From Anaerolineales bacterium (GTDB lineage Bacteria > Chloroflexota > Anaerolineae > Anaerolineales > E44-bin32), in NCBI GenBank assembly GCA_030668545.1, contig DAOUTT010000059.1, positions 1-9,375 on the forward strand: a DNA stretch of 9,375 nt, written 5' to 3'. The position numbers and the translations under genes are program-made. Positions 1 to 5,917 of the stretch are shown piece by piece. Positions within the stretch are counted from its first letter, which is position 1; every line of letters begins with the position of its first letter. The notes under the pieces were generated by a model, which ran no database searches, was not told the DNA's origin, and saw only the letters and a list, made by a program, of their open reading frames with translations.

Positions 1-611
1 ACCGTGGGTGGTCTGGATTGGAATGGGGGGCGACTGTTCCAGGAACGGTAGGAGGGGCAGTTGTTGGGAACGCAGGCGCATTCGCTGGAGACATGGCAAG
101 CGTGCTTAAGGTGGCCGAAATCTTGCAACAAGACGGATGCGTAGAGGAATGGCCGTTGGAACGTATGGAATACGGCTATCGTGACAGTGTTTTAAAGCGC
201 AATCCAGGCTCTGTGATTCTGTCGACAACCCTGGAATTGTCAGCCTCCACAGTGGAGGCATGCATAACGAAGATGAGCGAGTATACGCAGCAGCGCGCTC
301 AATCGCAGCCGTCGGGCGCGAGTATGGGTTCAATGTTTAAAAACCCTCCTGACGACTTTGCTGGTCGGTTAATCGAGGCCGTTGGATTAAAAGGTTTCAA
401 GCAGGGAGCGGTTTCGATCAGTCCTGAACATGCAAATTTCTTCATGAATGAAGGCGAAGGTACTGCAGATCAGGTATGGAGTTTGATCCAAACCGCACGC
501 GAGAAAGTTATGGAAAAGTTCGGGATTTCACTTGAACTTGAGATTGAACTCATTGGCGAGTGGCTGGAGAATGAAGCCGCTCTTTCCAGACATGGGAAAG
601 GGTCTTCATGA
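1..611 (+). CDS. murB: UDP-N-acetylenolpyruvoylglucosamine reductase, 3' part (5' end outside window)
   Basis: MurB uses NADPH and bound FAD to reduce UDP-GlcNAc-enolpyruvate to UDP-MurNAc, the second committed step of peptidoglycan precursor synthesis in the cytoplasm. The frame is open from the first base (first whole codon at base 3), reading RGWSGLEWGATVPGTVGGAV, the usual 'GL..L.GIPGTVGGA' FAD-binding segment. Further on are YGYRDSVLKRN and GASMGSMFKNP; the Ser in GSMFKNP is the family's catalytic proton donor. HANFFMNEGEGTA and the closing Glu-rich strand ELEIELIGEW complete the C-terminal domain. This looks like the short type II (Gram-positive-like) MurB. About the first 100 residues lie beyond the window edge, so this is not a truncated gene; the TTG at 18 is not its start. 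The stop overlaps the ddl start by 4 bases (ATGA), implying translational coupling. Confidence 0.96.
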   Translation, partial: RGWSGLEWGATVPGTVGGAVVGNAGAFAGDMASVLKVAEILQQDGCVEEWPLERMEYGYRDSVLKRNPGSVILSTTLELSASTVEACITKMSEYTQQRAQSQPSGASMGSMFKNPPDDFAGRLIEAVGLKGFKQGAVSISPEHANFFMNEGEGTADQVWSLIQTAREKVMEKFGISLELEIELIGEWLENEAALSRHGKGSS

Positions 612-1723
612 GTAAAAAGCTGCGCTTAGGGGTTCTCTTTGGAGGTCGATCCGGGGAACATGAGGTGTCCCTCATGTCGGCGCGTTCTGTGGTCGACGCC
701 CTGGATGATAAGAAGTACGAGGTGATCGAGATTGGAATCTCGAAAGAGGGACACTGGCTGTATGGAGATGGTGCACTCAGAGCCTTCGAGACTGGTGAGC
801 ATGGTTCCTTACATCCAGCAATGATGATCCCTGAACCCGAGAGGGCTGCTCTTTTCCGTCAGGAAATTGGCAGTTCCCTGGAGATATTAAAGGAGCTGGA
901 CGTCATTTTCCCTGTGCTGCACGGCACTTTCGGCGAGGACGGGGCGGTGCAGGGTCTGTTTGAACTTACAGAGCTTCCCTACGTCGGTGCGGGGGTGCTC
1001 GCATCCTCAGTAGCGATGGATAAAGGGTTATTTAAGGATGTTATGCGAGCTCAGGCAATACCGGTAGTAGATTGGGTTGTGCTTGAGGCTTCGGAATTAC
1101 AAGCGGACCTCGAAGGGGCGCTTGACAAAGCGGAGCGATTTGGTGGCTATCCGCTCTTTACTAAACCAGCAAATATGGGATCTTCCGTGGGGATTACACG
1201 CTGCAAGGAACGCTCAACGCTGCTTGAGGGGCTCATGGATGCAGCGCAATACGACCGAAGGATCCTGGTGGAGCGGGGGTTGGATGCTCGAGAGATCGAA
1301 GTGAGCGTGCTCGGAAATGAGGAAGTTAAAGCATCAGTTCCAGGTGAGGTTATCCCGAGCGATGATTTCTATTCTTACAAGGCAAAGTACATTGACGATG
1401 CTTCTGAGTTGATGATCCCTGCTGAGATCGATGAGGAGACAGCGAAGAAAGCACAGCAGCTGGCAATACAAGCATACCGAGCGATTGACGGCGCGGGAAT
1501 GGCCCGTGTTGACTTCCTCCTCGACAAGGTAACTGGAGATCTGTACCTGAATGAAATCAACACCATCCCTGGCTTCACACAAATCAGTATGTATCCGAAG
1601 CTGTGGGAAGCGAGCGCGTTGCCTTATTCGGAACTTCTTGATCGGCTGATTGAATTGGCATTGATGCGCCACGAACAGAAGATGGGACTTCTCCGCAGTT
1701 ATGAGGGAGAGAGAACGCAATGA
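608..1723 (+). CDS. ddl: D-alanine--D-alanine ligase
   Basis: This 371-residue ATP-grasp enzyme joins two D-alanines into the dipeptide that MurF adds to the peptidoglycan precursor. The N-terminal domain opens with FGGRSGEHEVSLMSA (residues 11-25), whose Glu matches the first-D-Ala-binding Glu of E. coli DdlB. HGTFGEDGAVQG (105-116) and AMDKGLFK (136-143) follow. The ATP-grasp part carries FTKPANMGSSVGI (184-196), the omega loop YSYKAKY (255-261) and the Mg-binding set R301, D303, E316 and N318 in MARVDF and NEINTIPG. The loop ending in AKY is the D-Ala type, not the VanA-type D-lactate loop, so an ordinary vancomycin-sensitive terminus is inferred. The gene overlaps murB upstream and ftsQ downstream by 4 bases each. 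Length is normal for the family and no defect is seen. Confidence 0.97.
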   Translation: MSKKLRLGVLFGGRSGEHEVSLMSARSVVDALDDKKYEVIEIGISKEGHWLYGDGALRAFETGEHGSLHPAMMIPEPERAALFRQEIGSSLEILKELDVIFPVLHGTFGEDGAVQGLFELTELPYVGAGVLASSVAMDKGLFKDVMRAQAIPVVDWVVLEASELQADLEGALDKAERFGGYPLFTKPANMGSSVGITRCKERSTLLEGLMDAAQYDRRILVERGLDAREIEVSVLGNEEVKASVPGEVIPSDDFYSYKAKYIDDASELMIPAEIDEETAKKAQQLAIQAYRAIDGAGMARVDFLLDKVTGDLYLNEINTIPGFTQISMYPKLWEASALPYSELLDRLIELALMRHEQKMGLLRSYEGERTQ

Positions 1724-2625
1724 GCGTTGGTGATAGGGCATTCGGTGCCCCTGAGAACAGGGCAGACCAGGTGCGTGCCCGGCGCGTGCGAAAAATCCGG
1801 AAAGTTGAACGGGCGGGTCGCTTTAAGACGACAAAACCGCGCAGGAATAAGCGGGCAAGGCGTCGTTATGCCGTACCCGTAAGCGCGGATCACGGAACGG
1901 AAATTCAGCTAACAGGGATTTCAGGGGCCTATTTTGGATCGCGGTTGTTATCAATTGTGCTATTTGGAGCCAGTTTTTGGATGATTGTCAGGTTTGTACA
2001 AGCACCAATATACAAAGCCGGAATGCCGATGATCGATGGCCAACAGATGCTCAGCTTAGCGCAAGTTCGATCGTTGGCAGGAGTTGAAGGGCAGTCTGCC
2101 TTTCTCGTCGACCCGGGGGTCGTTGAAGCCAGGCTAAAGGAGGCAGCTGAGGTGAGTGAAGCAACGGTTACATTGAAATGGCCAAATCGAGTTGAGATTT
2201 TACTGGAGGAACATCAGCCATCCGTTGGGTGGAATGATGGTGGTCGGATATGGTGGCTGAGTGCCGATGGCACCGCGTATATTCAACACGGTATCCAGTC
2301 AGATCTGACGCAGGTTACGAGTGCGGACCCGGTTTTGAACCTCGATGGGAATGCCAACGATCCGGTCATCGACCCGGCTCTGCTAAGCGCAGTGGATGTG
2401 TTGTCCAAGCACATGCCAGAGGTCAGTTCCTGGCAATTTGACTCCGACCACGGTCTAAGTTTCGATGATGTACGCGGATGGCAGGCATACTTCGGCGAAG
2501 GCGGTGATATGCGCATGAAGGTGCGAATCTATAACACGATAGCTGATAAGTTGTTTGCGGAAAACATCCCGGTGACGATGGTGAGCGTGGAAGATCAACA
2601 CGCACCATTTTACGCAATGGAGTGA
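1720..2625 (+). CDS. ftsQ: Cell division protein FtsQ/DivIB
   Basis: FtsQ is a bitopic membrane protein that links early and late divisome components. The 301-residue product has a strongly basic cytoplasmic tail (about residues 19-50, many Arg/Lys). One hydrophobic membrane segment follows at about 75-95 (LLSIVLFGASFWMIV). Next comes an extracytoplasmic POTRA-like domain at about 100-168: V116 to V122 region SLAGVEGQSAFLVDP, then ATVTLKWPNRVEILLEEHQP, the family signature around the first strand pair. The rest is the FtsQ beta domain, ending in IPVTMVSVEDQHAPFY. The sequence is divergent, as usual for FtsQ, but domain order and position between ddl and ftsA make the call firm. The start ATG overlaps the ddl stop by 4 bases and has no strong ribosome binding site of its own, consistent with coupled translation. 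Confidence 0.93.
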   Translation: MSVGDRAFGAPENRADQVRARRVRKIRKVERAGRFKTTKPRRNKRARRRYAVPVSADHGTEIQLTGISGAYFGSRLLSIVLFGASFWMIVRFVQAPIYKAGMPMIDGQQMLSLAQVRSLAGVEGQSAFLVDPGVVEARLKEAAEVSEATVTLKWPNRVEILLEEHQPSVGWNDGGRIWWLSADGTAYIQHGIQSDLTQVTSADPVLNLDGNANDPVIDPALLSAVDVLSKHMPEVSSWQFDSDHGLSFDDVRGWQAYFGEGGDMRMKVRIYNTIADKLFAENIPVTMVSVEDQHAPFYAME

Positions 2626-2633
2626 GCGAATAA

Positions 2634-3890
2634 GTGGCAACGATTCTAGGTCTGGAAGAGACGATTTTCGTCGGGTTGGATATCGGCACGAGCAAAATAT
2701 GCATGCTCGTGGGACATTCCACGCCTGATGGAAAGTTGCGTGTGATCGGCATCGGCGAAGCGCCATCGAAAGGTATGCGCAAAGGCGGCGTCGTTAACCT
2801 TGAGGCGTTGGCTCAGTCAATCCGGATTTCAAAGGACAAAGCTGAGCGAACTTCAGGGTATGAGATCACCTCCGCAATGGTCAGTCTCTCCGGATCTCAT
2901 ATCTCCTCACTCAACAGCAAGGGCATGACGGGTGTGACGGGCCGGACGATCAGCGGCGATGATGTAAGCAGAGCGATCGAGGCCGCCCGTTCAATTGTGA
3001 TCCCATACGATCGGGCCATCGTTCATGTCATCCCGCGAGCCTTCGTCGTCGATGGCCAAGATGGGATTAAGTCTGCTGTCGGCATGCATGGCTACCGTCT
3101 TGAAGTGGAAGCCCACATCGTGACAGCTAGCAACACTGCGCTGCGCAATCTTGAAAAGTGTATCGAGGCAGCCGGGATCGATGTTGATGGCTGGGTGCTT
3201 GGATCACTCGCATCGGCCGGGGTTACCCTGAGCGAGACCGAACAAGAAATGGGTGTGATGCTCTGCGATATCGGCGCGGGAACGACAGATATTGCAATCT
3301 ACATTGAGGGGGCAGTCTGGCATACCGCGGTTATCCCCGTGGGCGGTGAGCATCTTTCAAATGACATTGCCCAAGTATTGCATCTACCCCATGAGACAGC
3401 TGAGTCGGCGAAAAGACGGCATGGTTATGCCAAACCTTCAGGCTTTGATCCCGATCAAGCGTTCGCTGTTCGTCCCTTCGGTGAGGAGCAGTCAATCCGC
3501 ATCAAGTGTAAGGATATGGCGGTGATTATTGAGCCGCGGATCGAGGAATTATTTAGTTTGGTAAGGCAGGAAGTGAAACGCAGTGGATATGATGGCTTGC
3601 TGCCGGCAGGAATTGTATTGGCCGGTGGGACGAGCCAGCTGCCAGGCATCCGTGATGTTGCTAATGAAATACTTCATTTACCTGTTCGAATCGCGGAACC
3701 GGAGCGTATGCTCGGTTTAGTGGATCGTTTACGTTCACCGGGTTACGCTGCCAGCCTGGGCTTACTTTATTGGGCACAGGTGCTGGGAGAGGAGAGCGGT
3801 GTTGAAGGTTTTTCTTACGCTGGTTTCACGCTGCCAAACTTTAGCTTAGAGAAAACAGTAGGTTTTTTCAAACGGTTACTACCCGGATAA
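2634..3890 (+). CDS. ftsA: Cell division protein FtsA (actin-like FtsZ membrane anchor)
   Basis: FtsA is an actin-fold ATPase that tethers FtsZ filaments to the membrane. The product has 418 residues from a GTG start; GGAG at 2619-2622 lies 11 bases upstream and the ftsQ stop is 8 bases away, so it is coupled to ftsQ. The N-terminal phosphate-1 motif is VGLDIGTSKI (13-22). The FtsA-specific 1C subdomain occupies roughly 85-165 in place of an actin 1B domain. The phosphate-2 motif is CDIGAGTTDIAIY (211-223) and the adenosine motif is ILAGGTSQLPG-like (327-338). The C-terminus KTVGFFKRLLPG (407-418) is the amphipathic membrane-targeting helix. Length is normal and all landmarks are present. Confidence 0.97.
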   Translation: MATILGLEETIFVGLDIGTSKICMLVGHSTPDGKLRVIGIGEAPSKGMRKGGVVNLEALAQSIRISKDKAERTSGYEITSAMVSLSGSHISSLNSKGMTGVTGRTISGDDVSRAIEAARSIVIPYDRAIVHVIPRAFVVDGQDGIKSAVGMHGYRLEVEAHIVTASNTALRNLEKCIEAAGIDVDGWVLGSLASAGVTLSETEQEMGVMLCDIGAGTTDIAIYIEGAVWHTAVIPVGGEHLSNDIAQVLHLPHETAESAKRRHGYAKPSGFDPDQAFAVRPFGEEQSIRIKCKDMAVIIEPRIEELFSLVRQEVKRSGYDGLLPAGIVLAGGTSQLPGIRDVANEILHLPVRIAEPERMLGLVDRLRSPGYAASLGLLYWAQVLGEESGVEGFSYAGFTLPNFSLEKTVGFFKRLLPG

Positions 3891-3898
3891 ATCCCTTG

Positions 3899-3929
3899 CC
3901 CCGGCCCGAAACTCTTGACAGGGCTGGGG
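3899..3929 (+). promoter_or_regulatory. GC-rich hairpin between ftsA and ftsZ
   Basis: The arms CCCCGGCCC (3899-3907) and GGGCTGGGG (3921-3929) pair over 9 positions, one of them G-T, around a 13-base loop. There is no T-run after it, so it is not a standard terminator. It begins 8 bases after the ftsA stop and ends 41 bases before the ftsZ ATG. A role in mRNA stability, partial attenuation or RNA processing that raises FtsZ over FtsA is inference. Confidence 0.6.
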
Positions 3930-3970
3930 TGGATAAGACAACGAAACATTGTTTGAGGAGGAGGAAGAAA

Positions 3971-5071
3971 ATGAAACCCACACCACAGACGGAATCATTT
4001 GCAAGGATAAAAGTTGTTGGAATTGGCGGCGGTGGAAGCAACGCTGTCAACCGCATGATTGAAGAGGGCCTGGTCGGCATAGAGTTCATTGCTATAAACA
4101 CCGATGCCCAGGCGCTCCTTCTTTCGAATGCAACTACCAGGGTTCGCATTGGCGATAAACTGACTCGCGGACTCGGCGCAGGAGGCAACCCGGAAACGGG
4201 CCAGAAAGCCGCCGAAGAGTCTGCAGAGGATCTTTATGAAGTCCTCAAGGGCAGTGACATGGTCTTCATCGCCGCTGGGATTGGAGGCGGGACAGGAACT
4301 GGTGCTGCGCCGATCGTCGCTCAGATCGCAAGGGAAATTGGAGCGCTGACAATCGGTGTGGTCACGAGACCGTTCACCTTTGAGGGGGCGAAGCGGGCGC
4401 AATCTGCCGAGTCCGGTATCGAGCAATTGAAGGAAAAAGTCGATACGCTTATCGTTATCCCGAACGATCGTTTGTTGCAGATCGCGGACAAAAAGGCCAG
4501 CCTGCATGATGCATTCAAGATTGCAGACGATGTGCTTCACCAGGGGATTCAGGGTATCAGTGAGCTGATCACCGTCCCCGGCCTTATCAATCTCGACTTC
4601 GCGGATGTGCGCACGATCATGTCCGAGGGAGGCGCAGCTTTGATGGCTGTCGGCAGGGCCTCGGGTGAGGATCGATCCCGCGTAGCTGCCGAGCAGGCAA
4701 TTTCCAGTCATCTTCTGGATATCACGATCGATGGCGCGCGCGGCATTCTGTTTAATGTTACGGGCGGGCATGATCTGAGTCTGTACGAGGTCAATCAAGC
4801 CGCAGCGATCATCAAGGAAACGGCGCACCCAGATGTCAACTTGATCTTCGGTGCAGTTATCGATCCGAATATGGGCGAGGAACTGCGTGTTACCGTAATC
4901 GCAACCGGCTTTGAGCGTGCTGGTGGACTTCACCATGCGATGCGCAGGACGCGCAGCCGAACGGAAGCACGTGCGCAGGAAGGGCAGGCCGCTATCGCCG
5001 CCGAAGAATTCCAGCCGCAAGCTTTTGATATGAACGATCTGGACATCCCGGCTTTCTTACGTAGACGTTAA
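3971..5071 (+). CDS. ftsZ: Cell division protein FtsZ (tubulin-like GTPase)
   Basis: FtsZ polymerises with GTP into the Z-ring that positions and drives septum formation. The product has 366 residues. The start is ATG 3971, preceded by GAGGAGGAGG (3955-3964), and the protein then begins MKPTPQTESFARIKVVGIG as expected. The frame is open further upstream to TTG 3896, but that stretch is hairpin leader and does not look like FtsZ. Landmarks are GIGGGGSNAVNRM (17-29), NTDAQALL (43-50), the GTP signature GGGTGTGAAP (105-114), TRPFTFEG (132-139) and the T7 loop NLDFAD (207-212), which catalyses GTP hydrolysis across subunits. After a short linker (about 320-350) the conserved C-terminal peptide DLDIPAFLRRR (356-366) binds FtsA and other partners. 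A hairpin and a terminator follow, so ftsZ probably ends the dcw transcript. Confidence 0.98.
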   Translation: MKPTPQTESFARIKVVGIGGGGSNAVNRMIEEGLVGIEFIAINTDAQALLLSNATTRVRIGDKLTRGLGAGGNPETGQKAAEESAEDLYEVLKGSDMVFIAAGIGGGTGTGAAPIVAQIAREIGALTIGVVTRPFTFEGAKRAQSAESGIEQLKEKVDTLIVIPNDRLLQIADKKASLHDAFKIADDVLHQGIQGISELITVPGLINLDFADVRTIMSEGGAALMAVGRASGEDRSRVAAEQAISSHLLDITIDGARGILFNVTGGHDLSLYEVNQAAAIIKETAHPDVNLIFGAVIDPNMGEELRVTVIATGFERAGGLHHAMRRTRSRTEARAQEGQAAIAAEEFQPQAFDMNDLDIPAFLRRR

Positions 5072-5116
5072 GGTGGGTGGGCTCTCGGCTCGGCCAGTCG
5101 ACTCCTACCCCTAAAC

Positions 5117-5156
5117 GCCCTTAAGAACCGTTTGCCGCAAGGTTTTCTCTAAGGGC
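5117..5156 (+). other. Hairpin downstream of ftsZ
   Basis: GCCCTTA (5117-5123) is perfectly complementary to TAAGGGC (5150-5156). An inner ACC/GGT pairing extends the stem. No T-run follows. It starts 46 bases after the ftsZ stop and precedes the stronger terminator-like hairpin, so it may protect the mRNA 3' end. No gene is seen in 5072-5388. Confidence 0.5.
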
Positions 5157-5162
5157 ATCCAT

Positions 5163-5214
5163 ACACACAGACCGTCGCCGGTACCTCCTCCCGGTAACGG
5201 TCTGTTGTGTTTCT
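5163..5214 (+). terminator. Probable rho-independent terminator after ftsZ
   Basis: ACACACAGACCGT (5163-5175) pairs with ACGGTCTGTTGTGT (5197-5210), with one bulged T. An inner CCGG/CCGG pairing (5178-5181 with 5191-5194) continues the stem, and the hairpin is followed by TTCTT. It separates the cell-division operon from the nrdR-nrdJ unit. The stem is strong, but the T-tract is short and interrupted. Confidence 0.75.
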
Positions 5215-5270
5215 TAATAGGGGGGGACTAAAGTACCAATTATTTTAAGGTTCAGATGGTGCTTATAACC

Positions 5271-5300
5271 TTGTTGAGATGTTCCTCATTATGCTAAAAT
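5271..5300 (+). promoter_or_regulatory. Predicted sigma-70-type promoter of nrdR-nrdJ
   Basis: TTGTTG (5271-5276) lies 18 bases upstream of TAAAAT (5295-5300), and the -10 is preceded by TGC, giving an extended -10. TTGAGA at 5274-5279 is an alternative -35 with a 15-base spacer. The predicted start near 5307 lies just upstream of the two palindromes, as expected for a repressible promoter. This rests on pattern matching only. Confidence 0.5.
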
Positions 5301-5312
5301 TTACTGCTCTAC

Positions 5313-5328
5313 CCCCAATCGGTTGGGG
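5313..5328 (+). promoter_or_regulatory. Candidate NrdR box 1
   Basis: CCCCAATCGGTTGGGG is a palindrome with 6-base arms. It fits the core of the NrdR box (recalled consensus acaCwAtATaTwGtgt): C, w, A, t on the left and T, w, G on the right, with the C and G 9 bases apart as required. The central bases (CGG) and flanks deviate. It pairs with a second candidate exactly 31 bases downstream. Confidence 0.55.
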
Positions 5329-5343
5329 ATGTCAACTTTGGGA

Positions 5344-5359
5344 CACCTAGATATGGCGT
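5344..5359 (+). promoter_or_regulatory. Candidate NrdR box 2
   Basis: CACCTAGATATGGCGT matches the NrdR core CwAtATaTwG at 8 of 10 positions (CTAGATATGG, 5347-5356). Its phase is 31 bases from box 1, leaving a 15-base gap. Known NrdR boxes usually come as pairs about three helical turns apart, which makes the pair more credible than either site alone. It lies 30 bases upstream of the nrdR start, suggesting autoregulation. Confidence 0.55.
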
Positions 5360-5388
5360 GGAACAACTGTGCCATAAGCGAGGCATAA

Positions 5389-5838
5389 ATGCGCTGCCCG
5401 TACTGTGAGGGAGAACGAACCCGTGTTATCGATACAACGCGTGACTCACGGGGTGGGGTTCGGCGTCGCAGGGAATGCATAGGGTGCAGTCAGCGTTTCA
5501 GTACATACGAGCGGGCAGTCCTTGCCTCTCCGCTGATTGCCAAACAGGACGGAACCCGGGAAGAGTTCAATCGTGAGAAGCTTCACCAGGGGATCCGAAT
5601 CGCCTGTGTAAAGCGACCGGTATCGGCAGCAGATATTGAACGTCTCGTCGGTGAGGTCGAATCGACGCTCCAGGCGATGGGTAAAGCGGAAGTCTCCTCT
5701 AGAGTTGTCGGCGATATGGTTATTGCAGGATTAAAAGACCTCGATCACGTTGCCTATATTCGCTATGCGATCGTTTATCTAGGTCTTGATGATCTACAAG
5801 CCGTTCGCGATGAAATAGATTTTCTACTCGAAATGTGA
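5389..5838 (+). CDS. nrdR: Transcriptional repressor NrdR
   Basis: NrdR senses ATP and dATP and represses ribonucleotide reductase genes by binding paired NrdR boxes. The 149-residue product is of standard length. An N-terminal zinc ribbon uses C3, C6, C30 and C33 (MRCPYC and RECIGC), followed by the typical RFSTYER. An ATP-cone domain spans about residues 48-138 and contains REEFNREKLHQGIRIAC, DHVAYIRYAIVYL and the closing acidic helix. The start ATG 5389 is preceded by GCGAGG at 5378-5383, a weak ribosome binding site. nrdJ follows with a 79-base gap. Two candidate NrdR boxes and a promoter lie directly upstream, so the gene probably controls itself and the downstream reductase. Confidence 0.97.
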   Translation: MRCPYCEGERTRVIDTTRDSRGGVRRRRECIGCSQRFSTYERAVLASPLIAKQDGTREEFNREKLHQGIRIACVKRPVSAADIERLVGEVESTLQAMGKAEVSSRVVGDMVIAGLKDLDHVAYIRYAIVYLGLDDLQAVRDEIDFLLEM

Positions 5839-5856
5839 TTGTTTCATGTGTGGTCC

Positions 5857-5876
5857 GCCACAATGTTTATTGTGGC
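5857..5876 (+). promoter_or_regulatory. Perfect palindrome between nrdR and nrdJ
   Basis: GCCACAA (5857-5863) and TTGTGGC (5870-5876) pair perfectly over 7 bases around TGTTTA. The arms contain CAAT and ATTG, as in NrdR half-sites, but the distance between them is two bases longer than in a normal NrdR box. It could be an atypical operator or an RNA hairpin affecting nrdJ expression. A run of eight T residues (5895-5902) follows after a gap of 18 bases, too far for a standard terminator. Confidence 0.5.
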
Positions 5877-5917
5877 AGGTTTTATGGGTGATGGTTTTTT
5901 TTCGGAGGGAGAGGACG

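Noticed and set aside
1..17. Truncated murB starting at TTG 18
   Set aside because: The frame continues open to the window edge with conserved MurB residues, so the gene is only cut by the window.
3915..3920. Perfect TTGACA as the -35 of an ftsZ promoter
   Set aside because: No acceptable -10 occurs 15-19 bases downstream, and the hexamer is the loop of a hairpin.
3896..3970. N-terminal extension of FtsZ from TTG 3896
   Set aside because: The extension is the hairpin leader; ATG 3971 has a near-perfect ribosome binding site and gives the normal FtsZ N-terminus.
3995..5020. 341-residue open frame on the minus strand opposite ftsZ
   Set aside because: It is a shadow of the codon pattern of ftsZ; the protein has no recognisable domain and ftsZ is certain.
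5839..5917. Cobalamin riboswitch before the B12-dependent reductase
   Set aside because: The gap is only 79 bases, too short for the class, and the B12-box pattern is absent; GCCACAA belongs to a simple palindrome.
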